Below are positions 1-7,057 of a DNA stretch of 64,000 nucleotides, in pieces. The position numbers and the translations under genes were made by a program. The notes beneath the pieces are model-generated. The model was not told the origin of the DNA. It searched no databases and saw only the letters and a program-made list of their open reading frames with translations. The stretch is taken from assembly GCF_012927045.1 (NCBI RefSeq), contig NZ_JABBFW010000005.1:248001-312000 (forward strand), written 5' to 3'. Each line of letters opens with the position of its first letter. Within the stretch, counting starts at the first letter, position 1. This stretch comes from Azohydromonas caseinilytica. Lineage in GTDB: Bacteria > Pseudomonadota > Gammaproteobacteria > Burkholderiales > Burkholderiaceae_C.

Positions 1-1
1 C

Positions 2-196
2 ATGGCTTACAGTCAAACTGATCCAACGACCAGCATCAAGGGGGAAATATATGCTTTCAACTATGCAACCTCCTACACCGCAGGCAAATTCTATGAGCGC
101 ATCGTTGTAATCAAAGAAAAGGATGGTCGTTTCCGCCTCGCTGGCCTATGGGGCGCACCTGCAACTGCGCCCACGCCTACCTCAAAACCTCAATAA
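2..196 (+). CDS. DUF4019-like protein, C-terminal part (5' truncated by window edge)
   Basis: The frame is open from the window edge, so the ATG at position 2 need not be the real start; the upstream part of the gene is probably outside. The visible 64 residues contain a beta-rich stretch (GEIYAFNYATSY, then YERIVVIKEKDGRFRLAGLW) that resembles the end of DUF4019 proteins, where a 'tvtlv.edG.WrvaGy' strand pair closes the fold. The tail is Pro/Thr rich. Such proteins are small, often exported and of unknown function. The base composition is visibly lower in GC than the rest of the window. The family assignment rests on this short motif only. Confidence 0.5.
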   Translation: MAYSQTDPTTSIKGEIYAFNYATSYTAGKFYERIVVIKEKDGRFRLAGLWGAPATAPTPTSKPQ

Positions 197-309
197 CGCG
201 CACGGACCGGGCTTAGGTATTGTCTACTGCTCCCTATCCCGCGCAATCAACACCGGCAAGAACGCATACCAGGCACAAAGATTGAAGCATGAGGCCGACT
301 GGTGGCCCA

Positions 310-594
310 ATGAAAAAAGCAGTTCTCAAGCGCATTCTTTGCGCCGCTCTTTCCATCGCCGGCGCCTTGTTTCTGACCTACTGGTGGCACAACGACATTC
401 GCGCCATTCCTTTTTCCGAAGCCTTGTGGTCCTTCCACAACCAGATTTTTGACGGACAGAAACCCGGCCTGGCGTCCGACCTGGAATTCATCACTGTTCT
501 CCTTGGCGCCTTGCTCATTACCGGAATCATTGCAGAACTTCTTTTGCAAATATTTGGCAACTCAAAAGCGTCGCGCCGGAATTCGCGGGAATGA
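310..594 (+). CDS. Small two-helix membrane protein of unknown function
   Basis: The protein has 94 residues if it starts at the ATG at 310 (MKKAVLKRILCA); an in-frame ATG at 289 would add seven residues, and neither has a strong ribosome binding site. There are two hydrophobic segments, about residues 8-25 (ALSIAGALFLTYWW) and 60-80 (FITVLLGALLITGIIAELLL), with a basic N-terminus and a basic tail. This suggests an inner-membrane protein with a short periplasmic loop. I recognise no family. The gene is lower in GC than its neighbours and ends at a bidirectional terminator. Confidence 0.5.
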   Translation: MKKAVLKRILCAALSIAGALFLTYWWHNDIRAIPFSEALWSFHNQIFDGQKPGLASDLEFITVLLGALLITGIIAELLLQIFGNSKASRRNSRE

Positions 595-597
595 GCG

Positions 598-621
598 AAG
601 GCCAGGGGCTTGGCCTTTTTT
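598..621. terminator. Rho-independent terminator between converging genes
   Basis: A 7-bp stem AAGGCCA / TGGCCTT with a six-base loop runs into six T residues. It lies directly after the stop of the small membrane protein and directly after the stop of the opposing PilZ-like gene, so it may serve both. Confidence 0.75.
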
Positions 622-622
622 C

Positions 623-961
623 TCAAGCCCCCAGAAAATCCTTGATCACCGCCCGCGATTGCGCCGCAATGGCGGTGAATCTCAACTCCACCAGAAACCC
701 GCCGTGCTTGCCGTCGAAGACGCTGCCACGGGTTTCGACATGGGCGATGACGGTATGCGCCCCGGCGGGCTTCACCGGCACGTTCAGGCGGATCAGGCAG
801 TCCAGCCCCTCCGGCAGGTTCTCGGACACGACCGCCTTCAAGTCCTCGGCACTGATCTCCACCGTGTGCGCCGGCAGCAGCCGATGATTCGGCAGCATCA
901 GGCTGGCCGAGCAGGAAAACAATTTGTGCGTGTGTCGGGCGTATTTCGTGAAGTTGTCCAT
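623..961 (-). CDS. PilZ-domain-like small protein
   Basis: This is a 112-residue soluble protein. Its layout is a short N-terminal basic stretch (FTKYARHTHKLF), strands with a HTVEISAEDLKAV turn, a central LIRLNVPVKPAG segment and a closing GFLVELRFTAI strand. This matches small PilZ proteins, which bind cyclic di-GMP. The canonical RxxxR and [D/N]xSxxG motifs are degenerate here (EISAEDL in place of DxSxxG), so c-di-GMP binding is doubtful. The family is inferred from length and strand pattern. It stands alone, facing the terminator at 598-621. Confidence 0.45.
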   Translation of the reverse strand: MDNFTKYARHTHKLFSCSASLMLPNHRLLPAHTVEISAEDLKAVVSENLPEGLDCLIRLNVPVKPAGAHTVIAHVETRGSVFDGKHGGFLVELRFTAIAAQSRAVIKDFLGA

Positions 962-1263
962 CGCTCATTCCCACCTTCGCCGGGGCCAAGCCCCCGGCCA
1001 CGCCCTGCCCAAACTCCCCGCGTCCGGCGCCCAGGGCCTGCGTCCCCCAGGTTGCGCCCACGGTCTTGCAGTGTGCTTGCGCCGGGCCAGGAGAACGGCG
1101 CCGTGCCCCGCCGCGCGCGTGCGCAGTTCACGCCGCCCCGCGCCACGTGCGCCATCGACTCGGCCGGCACGCGCGGGTGCGACTTTCTGCCTTGGCGCCA
1201 ACGGCCGGCCCGCGCGACATAAGCGGCTTCACGCACCACCCGCCCCGCGACCGGACGCCCGCC
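962..1263. other. Intergenic region, 302 bp, no gene seen
   Basis: This GC-rich spacer lies between the divergent PilZ-like and Cas2-like genes and must hold both promoters, but I see no convincing -35/-10 pair. One hairpin without a T-tract (GCCGGGG / CCCCGGC, 979-998) sits just upstream of the PilZ-like start. Confidence 0.5.
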
Positions 1264-1530
1264 ATGCCCGTCTATTGCGTCTCCTACGACCTCACCAAGC
1301 TCGGCCAGAACTACGCCAGCCTGCACGACGAGCTCAAGAGCTCGAACGCCTGGTGGCACCACCTCGGCACCACCTGGCTGGTGCACACCGCCGAGGCGGC
1401 GGACCAGCTCTCCGCGCGGCTGCGCAAGACCCTGCACGACGACGACAGCCTGCTCGTCATCAAGGTCACGCGCGACTACGCCGGCTGGCTGCCGAAGAAG
1501 GCCTGGGAATGGATCGAGCAGCAGCTGTAG
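1264..1530 (+). CDS. SinR-family / Cas2-like small protein
   Basis: This 88-residue protein starts MPVYCVSYDLTK and carries the beta-alpha-beta pattern of the ferredoxin-like Cas2 fold: a first strand with an acidic residue at its end (SYDL), a helix, a strand TTWLVHT, a helix and a strand LLVIKVT. It ends in a Trp-rich helix (WLPKKAWEWIEQQL). Chromosomal homologues are usually named SinR family or Cas2-like and are not tied to CRISPR. There are no cas genes or repeats nearby. The ATG at 1264 was chosen because the residues before it do not look like protein. The cellular role is unknown. Confidence 0.65.
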   Translation: MPVYCVSYDLTKLGQNYASLHDELKSSNAWWHHLGTTWLVHTAEAADQLSARLRKTLHDDDSLLVIKVTRDYAGWLPKKAWEWIEQQL

Positions 1531-1548
1531 CGGCCCGACCCGCGCGCC

Positions 1549-2343
1549 TCACTCGCCGCGCCAGCGCGGCGCGCGCCGCTCGGTGAACGCCGCCACCCCC
1601 TCCCGGAAGTCGCCGCTGCCGTAGCAGCGCCGCACCAGGTCATCCCCGTCCGGCACGGCCGCCAGCGCCAGCCGCCGCAGCGCCTCCTTGGCCACCGCCT
1701 GCGTCACCGGCGCCAAAGCGGCCAGCGCCGTGCACAGCGCGCGCGCCTGGGCCTCGATGTCCTCGCGCGCATGCACGCCGTGCAGGAAGCCGCAGGCCCG
1801 CGCCTCCTCGGCGCCCAGCAGCTCGGCCAGCAGCAGCATGCGCTTCACGCGCTGGCTGCCGAAGGCGTCGCGCAGCCGCGCCACGTTCGCCATGGACAGG
1901 CAGTTGCCCAGCGTGCGCGCGATCGGCACGCCAAAGCGCGCATCGGGCGTGGCAAGCCTGAAATCGCAGGCCGTGGCGATGGCCAGCCCGCCGCCCACCG
2001 CAAACCCCTCCACCAGCGCCAGCGTCGGCATGGGCAGCGAGGCGACGCGGTCGATCAGCGCATCGATGCGCCGCTCGTAGGTCACGCCATCCTCGCCGGC
2101 GCTGAAATCGCGGAACTGCGCGATGTCGGTGCCGGCCACGAAGGCCTGCCCGCCCGCGCCCCGGAACAGCACCACGCGCACGGACGGGTCCAGCGCCAGC
2201 CGGGCGCAGATCGCATCCAGCGCCTCGTACATCGCCCAGGTCATGGCGTTGCGCGCGGCCGGGCGGTCGAACACCACCTCGGCCACGCCCTCGTGCAGCG
2301 CCAGGCGCACGCGCCCCTCGTCGGCCTGGTTGTTCTCACTCAT
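1549..2343 (-). CDS. Enoyl-CoA hydratase/isomerase family protein
   Basis: This 264-residue crotonase-fold protein would act on acyl-CoA thioesters in the cytoplasm. The first oxyanion-hole strand is AFVAGTDIAQF and the second is GFAVGGGLAIATACDFRLA. After ARFG, where hydratases usually have PE and a catalytic Glu, the sequence is VPIARTLGN, so the first catalytic Glu of classical hydratases is absent and the activity may be isomerase, lyase or thioesterase. Its start overlaps the end of the CaiB-type CoA-transferase gene by 8 bases, so the two are co-translated and probably act in sequence on the same CoA ester. Confidence 0.85.
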   Translation of the reverse strand: MSENNQADEGRVRLALHEGVAEVVFDRPAARNAMTWAMYEALDAICARLALDPSVRVVLFRGAGGQAFVAGTDIAQFRDFSAGEDGVTYERRIDALIDRVASLPMPTLALVEGFAVGGGLAIATACDFRLATPDARFGVPIARTLGNCLSMANVARLRDAFGSQRVKRMLLLAELLGAEEARACGFLHGVHAREDIEAQARALCTALAALAPVTQAVAKEALRRLALAAVPDGDDLVRRCYGSGDFREGVAAFTERRAPRWRGE

Positions 2344-3568
2344 CGCTGAACGCCCCCTGCCCCGCCAGCGCCGCGCGCTCGGCTTCCGACATGCCCAGCT
2401 CGGCCAGCACCTCGGCGGTGTGCTCGCCCAGCAGCGGCGGATGGCGCCGCACCTGCGGCGGCGTGCCCGAGAGCTTCACCGGGAAGCCGATGTTGGGCAC
2501 TCGGCCCTCGACGGGATGGTCGATCTCCATGCGCATGCCGCGCGCCTGGGCATGGTCGCTGTCGAAAGCCTCGGCGTAGTTGAGGATGGGACCGGCCGGG
2601 ATGCCGGCCTCCAGCAGCGTCTCAACCCAGTAATCCTTGGGCTGGGTCCTGAAGGTCTTCTCCAGCTCCTCGATCAGCTCGGGGCGGTTGCGCAGCCGCG
2701 CCGCGATGTCGCCGAAGCGCTCGTCAACGGCGAGGTCGGGGCGGTTGATGACCTGGCACAGCCGCAGCCACAGCTTCTGGTTGTTGGCGCCCATCACGAA
2801 GTGGCCGTCGGCGCAGGCCACGGCCTGGTAGGGCGCGCTCATCTTGTTGGCCGTGCCCACCGGGCCGGGCACGCGGCCGGTGCCCCAGTAGTCGCAGACG
2901 TCCCACACCGAGAAGGCCAGCGCGGTGTCGAACAGCGAGGCATCGACGTACTGGCCTTCCCCGTTCTTCTGCGCGCCGATGTACGCGCCCAGGATGCCGT
3001 ACACCGCCAGCATCCCGCAGCCGATGTCGGCCACCGGCACGCCGGCCTTGACCGGCGGCGAGTCGGGGTGGCCGGTGACGCTCATCACGCCGGACATGGC
3101 CTGCGCCATCAGGTCGAAGCCGGGGCGGTCCGACCACGGGCCGCTCTGGCCAAAGCCGGAGATGCTGGCGTAGACCAGCCGCGGGTTGATCGCGCGGCAC
3201 GCCTCGTAGCCGAAGCCCAGCTTCTTCATGACGCCGGGGCGGTAGTTCTCCACCAGCACGTCGGCCTCGGCCACCAGGCGCCGCATCACCTCCTTGCCCG
3301 CCTCGGACTTGAGGTTGAGGGCGATGCTGCGCTTGTTGCGATTCAGGTTGAGGAAGCCCAGCGAGTCGGCGCCCTTGAGCTTGAAGCCCATGGCCCCGCG
3401 CGTCTGGTCGCCGCTGCCCGGCGGCTCGATCTTGATCACGTCCGCGCCCAGGTCGCCCAGCAGCATGCAGGCGTAGGGGCCGGCCATGACCTGGCTGACA
3501 TCGAGCACGCGCACGCCGGCCAGGGGCAAGGGGCGTGCGCCATTCGTTTCAAGTGGGGTACTGCTCAT
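2336..3568 (-). CDS. CaiB/BaiF family (class III) CoA-transferase
   Basis: This 410-residue protein moves CoA between carboxylates in the cytoplasm. The N-terminal signature LAGVRVLDVSQVMAGPYACM, then GADVIKIEPPGSGD and the NRNKRSIALNLK region are typical of the family. The conserved Asp that forms the anhydride intermediate is in GVPVADIGCG. It sits between an enoyl-CoA hydratase-like gene (8-base overlap) and a Bug-type solute receptor. This suggests that a carboxylate is imported, activated to its CoA ester and then hydrated or isomerised. The substrate cannot be read from sequence. There is no strong ribosome binding site before the ATG. Confidence 0.9.
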   Translation of the reverse strand: MSSTPLETNGARPLPLAGVRVLDVSQVMAGPYACMLLGDLGADVIKIEPPGSGDQTRGAMGFKLKGADSLGFLNLNRNKRSIALNLKSEAGKEVMRRLVAEADVLVENYRPGVMKKLGFGYEACRAINPRLVYASISGFGQSGPWSDRPGFDLMAQAMSGVMSVTGHPDSPPVKAGVPVADIGCGMLAVYGILGAYIGAQKNGEGQYVDASLFDTALAFSVWDVCDYWGTGRVPGPVGTANKMSAPYQAVACADGHFVMGANNQKLWLRLCQVINRPDLAVDERFGDIAARLRNRPELIEELEKTFRTQPKDYWVETLLEAGIPAGPILNYAEAFDSDHAQARGMRMEIDHPVEGRVPNIGFPVKLSGTPPQVRRHPPLLGEHTAEVLAELGMSEAERAALAGQGAFSDE

Positions 3569-3606
3569 GGGTGACTCATTACATTTCGGGCTTGCCAGTG
3601 AGGTTT

Positions 3607-3703
3607 CCGTTCGTCCTGAGGTATTGAAGGATGAACGGCCCCTGCTGTGCGGCAGGCGTACGAGCCTTGCGGATTCGCCCTTCGATACCTCAGGGCGAAC
3701 GGG
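3607..3703. repeat. Inverted pair of REP-like palindromic repeats
   Basis: Two copies of a palindromic unit, CCGTTCGTCCTGAGGTAT... at 3607-3638 and its near reverse complement ending CTCAGGGCGAACGGG at 3674-3703, face each other across about 35 bases. The units differ at only a few positions. Related single copies occur at 41817-41843 and 63839-63877. It lies between the Bug receptor gene and the CoA-transferase gene, where it could form an mRNA-stabilising hairpin in the minus-strand transcript. Confidence 0.8.
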
Positions 3704-3730
3704 TCATTCACGATCGAAGTGAGCTCAAGC

Positions 3731-4699
3731 TCACGCGTCGGCCTTGACGTTGGCGTCCTTGATGACCTTGGCCCACTTGCGGGACTCGGCCTGGATGAAG
3801 GCGGCGAATTTCTCCGGCGAGCCACCGCCGTCCTCGGCGCCGGACTGCTCCAGCTTCTCGATCACGTCGGGCATCGCCAGGGCGCGGTTCACGTCCTCGT
3901 TGATGCGCTTGACCAGCGCGGCCGACAGGCGCGCCGGGCCGACCAGGCCGTACCAGGTGGTGGCGTCGAAGCCGGGGTAGCCGGACTCGGCCATGGTGGG
4001 CACGTTGGGGTGGCCCTTGGCGCGCTGCGGCCGGGTCTGCGCGATGGCGATGGCCTTGCCGCTCTTCACGTGCGGCGTGGCGGCGGTCATGGTGTCGAAG
4101 CTGTAGTGGATCTGCCCGCCCATGAGGTCGGTGAGCATCGGGCCCGAGCCCTTGTAGGGCACGTGCAGCGCATCGACCTTGGCAGCGAGCTTGAACATCT
4201 CCAGCGCCAGGTGCTGCGCCGAGCCGGTGCCGGCCGAGCCGAAGCTGATCTTGCCGGGGTTCCTGCGGCACAGCTCCACCACGTCCTTGACCGTGCGCGC
4301 CTCCTGCTTGTCGTTGCAGATGAGCAGGTTGGGCGTGACGCCGACCAGGGCCAGCGGCGAGAAGTCCCGCACCGGGTCGTACTTGATGCTGGGCAGCAGC
4401 GCCGGCGCGATGGCATGGCTGTTGATGTGCGCCATCAGCAGCGTGAGGCCGTCCGCGGGCGCCTTGGCCACCAGGTCGGCCGCCAGCGTGCCGCTGGCGC
4501 CGGCGCGGTTGTCCACGATGACCTGGGTGTCCCACATGGCGCCCAGCTTCTGCGCCAGCACGCGCGCCAGGATGTCGGTGCCGCCGCCGGGCGCGAAGCC
4601 CACCACGATGCGCACCGGGCCGCCGAAGGCCGGTTGCGCGTGCACCCAGGGGGCGGCCAGGATGCCGGCGGCCGCGGCCGCGAAGGTTCTGCGTTGCAT
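3731..4699 (-). CDS. Tripartite tricarboxylate transporter substrate-binding protein (Bug family)
   Basis: This 322-residue periplasmic carboxylate receptor starts at the ATG at 4699, which has AGGAG seven bases upstream; a longer reading frame beyond it is not preferred. The signal peptide begins MQRRTFAAAAAG, with a twin-arginine pair, and ends about AHA-Q. The mature protein has the Bug hallmark strands VRIVVGFAPGGGTDILAR, VIVDNRAGASG and MLTDLMGGQIHYSFDT. No tctA/tctB membrane genes are adjacent, as is common for the many orphan Bug receptors of this order. The context suggests it captures the acid handled by the CoA-transferase and dehydrogenase genes around it. Confidence 0.92.
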   Translation of the reverse strand: MQRRTFAAAAAGILAAPWVHAQPAFGGPVRIVVGFAPGGGTDILARVLAQKLGAMWDTQVIVDNRAGASGTLAADLVAKAPADGLTLLMAHINSHAIAPALLPSIKYDPVRDFSPLALVGVTPNLLICNDKQEARTVKDVVELCRRNPGKISFGSAGTGSAQHLALEMFKLAAKVDALHVPYKGSGPMLTDLMGGQIHYSFDTMTAATPHVKSGKAIAIAQTRPQRAKGHPNVPTMAESGYPGFDATTWYGLVGPARLSAALVKRINEDVNRALAMPDVIEKLEQSGAEDGGGSPEKFAAFIQAESRKWAKVIKDANVKADA

Positions 4700-4853
4700 G
4701 TTGTGTCTCCTGTCGTTGGGTCTATCGCCGCAAGAAGGTTTATGGATGCAGGAACGCTGGGTCGGGCCTGCGCAGGGGTGGTGCTGCGCAGGACTGGTGA
4801 AAGGAAAGCCCAATCAGTGGGCGCCCTGGGACGTGGGCCGTGAGCCAAACCGG

Positions 4854-4967
4854 TCGTCATGCCCGCGTACGCGGGCATCCATGTTTGGCCGTCCGCCAGG
4901 ACGGTGGCTTTCAGGTGGATTCACATGAGGCCGCAAACTTGGATTCCCGCTTTCGCGGGAATGACGA
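4854..4967. repeat. Inverted pair of TCGTCAT(T/G)CCCGC-type repeats
   Basis: A unit TCGTCATGCCCGCG...CGCGGGCATCCA (4854-4881) is followed in opposite orientation by TGGATTCCCGC...GCGGGAATGACGA (4940-4967). A third small hairpin, CCGTCC/GGACGG (4889-4904), lies between them. This is the common Burkholderiales intergenic palindrome. More copies lie at 10195-10443. The pair separates two minus-strand genes and may attenuate or end the aminotransferase message. Confidence 0.85.
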
Positions 4968-4992
4968 CGTGATGACTGCGGCCGGCTCAGCG

Positions 4993-6234
4993 TCAGCCCA
5001 CATCCGCCGGCGTCCCCGGACTCGGCGAGGCCGCGAAATGCGCCATCGCGGCCTGCACGCCGGAGCCCGCCAGCGGCACGCCGGCGAGCTTGAGGCCCAT
5101 CTCCACGCCGCCCACCATGGCCAGCAGCGTGAGGTCGTTGCTGTCGCCCAGGTGGCCCATGCGGAACATGCGGCCCTTGACCTTGCCCAGGCCGGTGCCC
5201 AGCGACAGGTCGAAGCGCTGGTGGATGAGCTTGCGCACCGCGTCGGCGTCCACGCCCGGCGGCAGGATCACGCCGGTGAGCACCGGCGAATAGACCTTCG
5301 GGTCGGCGCACTGGATCGGCAGCCCCCAGGCGTTGACGGCCGCGCGCACGCCCGCGGCCCAGCGCTGGTGCCGCGCGAACACCTGCGCCAGGCCCTGGCC
5401 CAGCAGGATGTCCAGCGCCTCGGACAGGCCATAGAGCAGGTTGGTGTTGGGCGTGTAGGGCCAGTAGCCGCCGGCGCTCATCTCGACGATCTCGTCCCAG
5501 GCCCAGAAGGAGCGCGGCAGCTTCGCGCTGCGCGAGGCCTCCAGCGCCTTGGGCGAGAGCGCGTTGAAGCTGATGCCCGGCGGCAGCATCAGCCCTTTCT
5601 GCGAGCCGCTGACCGAGACGTCCACGCCCCACTCGTCGTGCCGGAAGTCGGCGCTGGCGAGACCCGAGATGGTGTCCACCATCAGCAGCGCCGGATGGCG
5701 CGCGGCGTCGATGGCGCGGCGCACGGCGGCGATGTCGGAGGTGACGCCGGTGGAGGTCTCGTTGTGCACCACGCACACGGCCTTGATGCGGTGCGCCGTG
5801 TCGCGGCTCAGCCGCTCCTCGATCAGGTCGGCGCGCACGCCCTGGCGCCAGCCCGGCGCCTCGGGCAGCACCGCGTCGCTGCCCGGCCAGGTCAGGAATT
5901 CCACCTCCAGCCCCAGCCGCTCGGCCAAGCGCCGCCACAGCGTGGCGAAGTGGCCGGTCTCGTACATCAGCACCGTGTCGCCGGGGCTGAGCGTGTTGCT
6001 CAGCGCCGCCTCCCAGGCGCCGGTGCCCGAGGCCGGGTAGATCGCCACCGGATGCTGCGTCTGGAACACCTGCTGCATGCCAGCCAGCACGCGCTTGCCC
6101 AACTGCCCGAACTCCGGACCGCGGTGATCGATGGTGGGCAGGCTCATGGCCCGCAGGATGCGATCCGGCACCGGGCTGGGCCCCGGAATCTGCAGGAAGT
6201 GGCGGCCGCTGGGATGAGCGTCGAGAGTCTGCAT
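4993..6234 (-). CDS. Class V aminotransferase, alanine/serine-glyoxylate aminotransferase family
   Basis: This is a 413-residue fold-type I PLP enzyme. PLP-binding elements are PASGTGAWEAAL near residue 70, Asp187 in LLMVDTISGL and the Schiff-base Lys213 in SGSQKGLMLPPG. The family transfers an amino group between Ala, Ser or a related donor and glyoxylate or another oxo acid. The ATG at 6234 has AAAGGA eight bases upstream. It is transcribed divergently from the GntR regulator, and two matching boxes in the shared gap suggest direct control. Together with the 2-hydroxyacid dehydrogenase beyond gntR, it suggests interconversion of an amino, oxo and hydroxy acid set. The specific substrate is unknown. 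Confidence 0.88.
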   Translation of the reverse strand: MQTLDAHPSGRHFLQIPGPSPVPDRILRAMSLPTIDHRGPEFGQLGKRVLAGMQQVFQTQHPVAIYPASGTGAWEAALSNTLSPGDTVLMYETGHFATLWRRLAERLGLEVEFLTWPGSDAVLPEAPGWRQGVRADLIEERLSRDTAHRIKAVCVVHNETSTGVTSDIAAVRRAIDAARHPALLMVDTISGLASADFRHDEWGVDVSVSGSQKGLMLPPGISFNALSPKALEASRSAKLPRSFWAWDEIVEMSAGGYWPYTPNTNLLYGLSEALDILLGQGLAQVFARHQRWAAGVRAAVNAWGLPIQCADPKVYSPVLTGVILPPGVDADAVRKLIHQRFDLSLGTGLGKVKGRMFRMGHLGDSNDLTLLAMVGGVEMGLKLAGVPLAGSGVQAAMAHFAASPSPGTPADVG

Positions 6235-6255
6235 GGGTACGTCCTTTCAGCACCC

Positions 6256-6270
6256 ATGTTGCATACAAAA
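6256..6270. promoter_or_regulatory. Candidate GntR operator, box 1
   Basis: ATGTTGCATACAAAA lies 22 bases upstream of the aminotransferase start, probably within its leader or promoter. It matches box 2 at 6323 at 14 of 15 positions. TTGCATAC-type palindromes are typical targets of FadR/VanR-type GntR regulators. Confidence 0.6.
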
Positions 6271-6322
6271 TGCCAAAAAATGCTTCGGGATATCCCCAGC
6301 ACACTCGCAAAACAGGATTTGC

Positions 6323-6337
6323 ATGTTGCATGCAAAA
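6323..6337. promoter_or_regulatory. Candidate GntR operator, box 2
   Basis: ATGTTGCATGCAAAA contains the perfect palindrome TTGCATGCAA, 22 bases before the gntR start. The spacing to box 1 is 67 bases, which would let two dimers on the same DNA face or in a loop control both divergent genes. Confidence 0.6.
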
Positions 6338-6358
6338 ATGAAATCGGAGGTTTGGACC

Positions 6359-7057
6359 ATGGCCGAAGTCATCGAGATCGCGCGCCGCAGCCTGCACGAG
6401 CAGGTGGCAGCCCGGCTGCGCGACATGCTGGTGGAGGGCCGCATCGCGCCCGGCGCCAAGCTCAACGAGCGCGAGCTGGCGGAGCGGCTGGGCGTGTCGC
6501 GCACGCCGCTGCGCGAGGCCATCCGGCAGCTTGCGGCCGAGGGGCTGGTGGACCTGCTGCCCCATCGCGGCGCGGTGGCGGTGCAGATGAACGAAGAGGA
6601 CGTGCGCCACACCTTCGAGGTGCTGGCCAGCCTGGAGGGCCTGTCGGGCGAGCTGGCGGCGCAGCGCATCACCGACGCCGAGGTGGCCGAACTGCGCGCG
6701 CTGCACTACGAGATGCTGGCCTGCCACGCGCGCGGCGACCTGCCCGGCTACTACCGACTCAATGCCCAGATCCACGACGGCATCAATGCCGCGGCCAAGA
6801 ACCCGGTGCTGGCCGCCACCTACCGCGGGCTCAATGCCCGGGTGCAGTCGCTGCGCTTCCGCACCAACCAGGAACGCACCAAGTGGCAGGAGGCCGTGAA
6901 GGAGCACGAACGCATGATCGAGCTGCTGGCCGCGCGCGACGCCGCCGGGCTCAAGGCGGTGCTGGTGGCGCACCTGGAGCGCAAGCGCGACACCGTGTTG
7001 AACATGATCCGCAACGGGGCGCTGCTCCCCGTCGCGGCCAACGGGAGCCAAGCATGA
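6359..7057 (+). CDS. GntR family transcriptional regulator (FCD domain)
   Basis: This 232-residue DNA-binding regulator starts at the ATG at 6359, which has GGAGG eight bases upstream; longer readings run into the operator region. Residues about 8-70 form the winged helix (LNERELAERLGVSRTPLREAIRQLAAEGLV). The rest is an all-helical FCD ligand domain, with the metal/carboxylate-binding His and Asp pattern around NAQIHDGINAAA. Its stop overlaps the start of the FAD/Fe-S dehydrogenase (ATGA), so the two form an operon, while the aminotransferase is divergent. It probably senses the acid substrate or an intermediate of this locus. Confidence 0.9.
   Translation: MAEVIEIARRSLHEQVAARLRDMLVEGRIAPGAKLNERELAERLGVSRTPLREAIRQLAAEGLVDLLPHRGAVAVQMNEEDVRHTFEVLASLEGLSGELAAQRITDAEVAELRALHYEMLACHARGDLPGYYRLNAQIHDGINAAAKNPVLAATYRGLNARVQSLRFRTNQERTKWQEAVKEHERMIELLAARDAAGLKAVLVAHLERKRDTVLNMIRNGALLPVAANGSQA

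Noticed and set aside
1066-1263. Upstream extension of the Cas2-like gene
   Set aside because: The added residues are Arg/Pro/Ala rich, and the family begins at MPVYCVSYDL.
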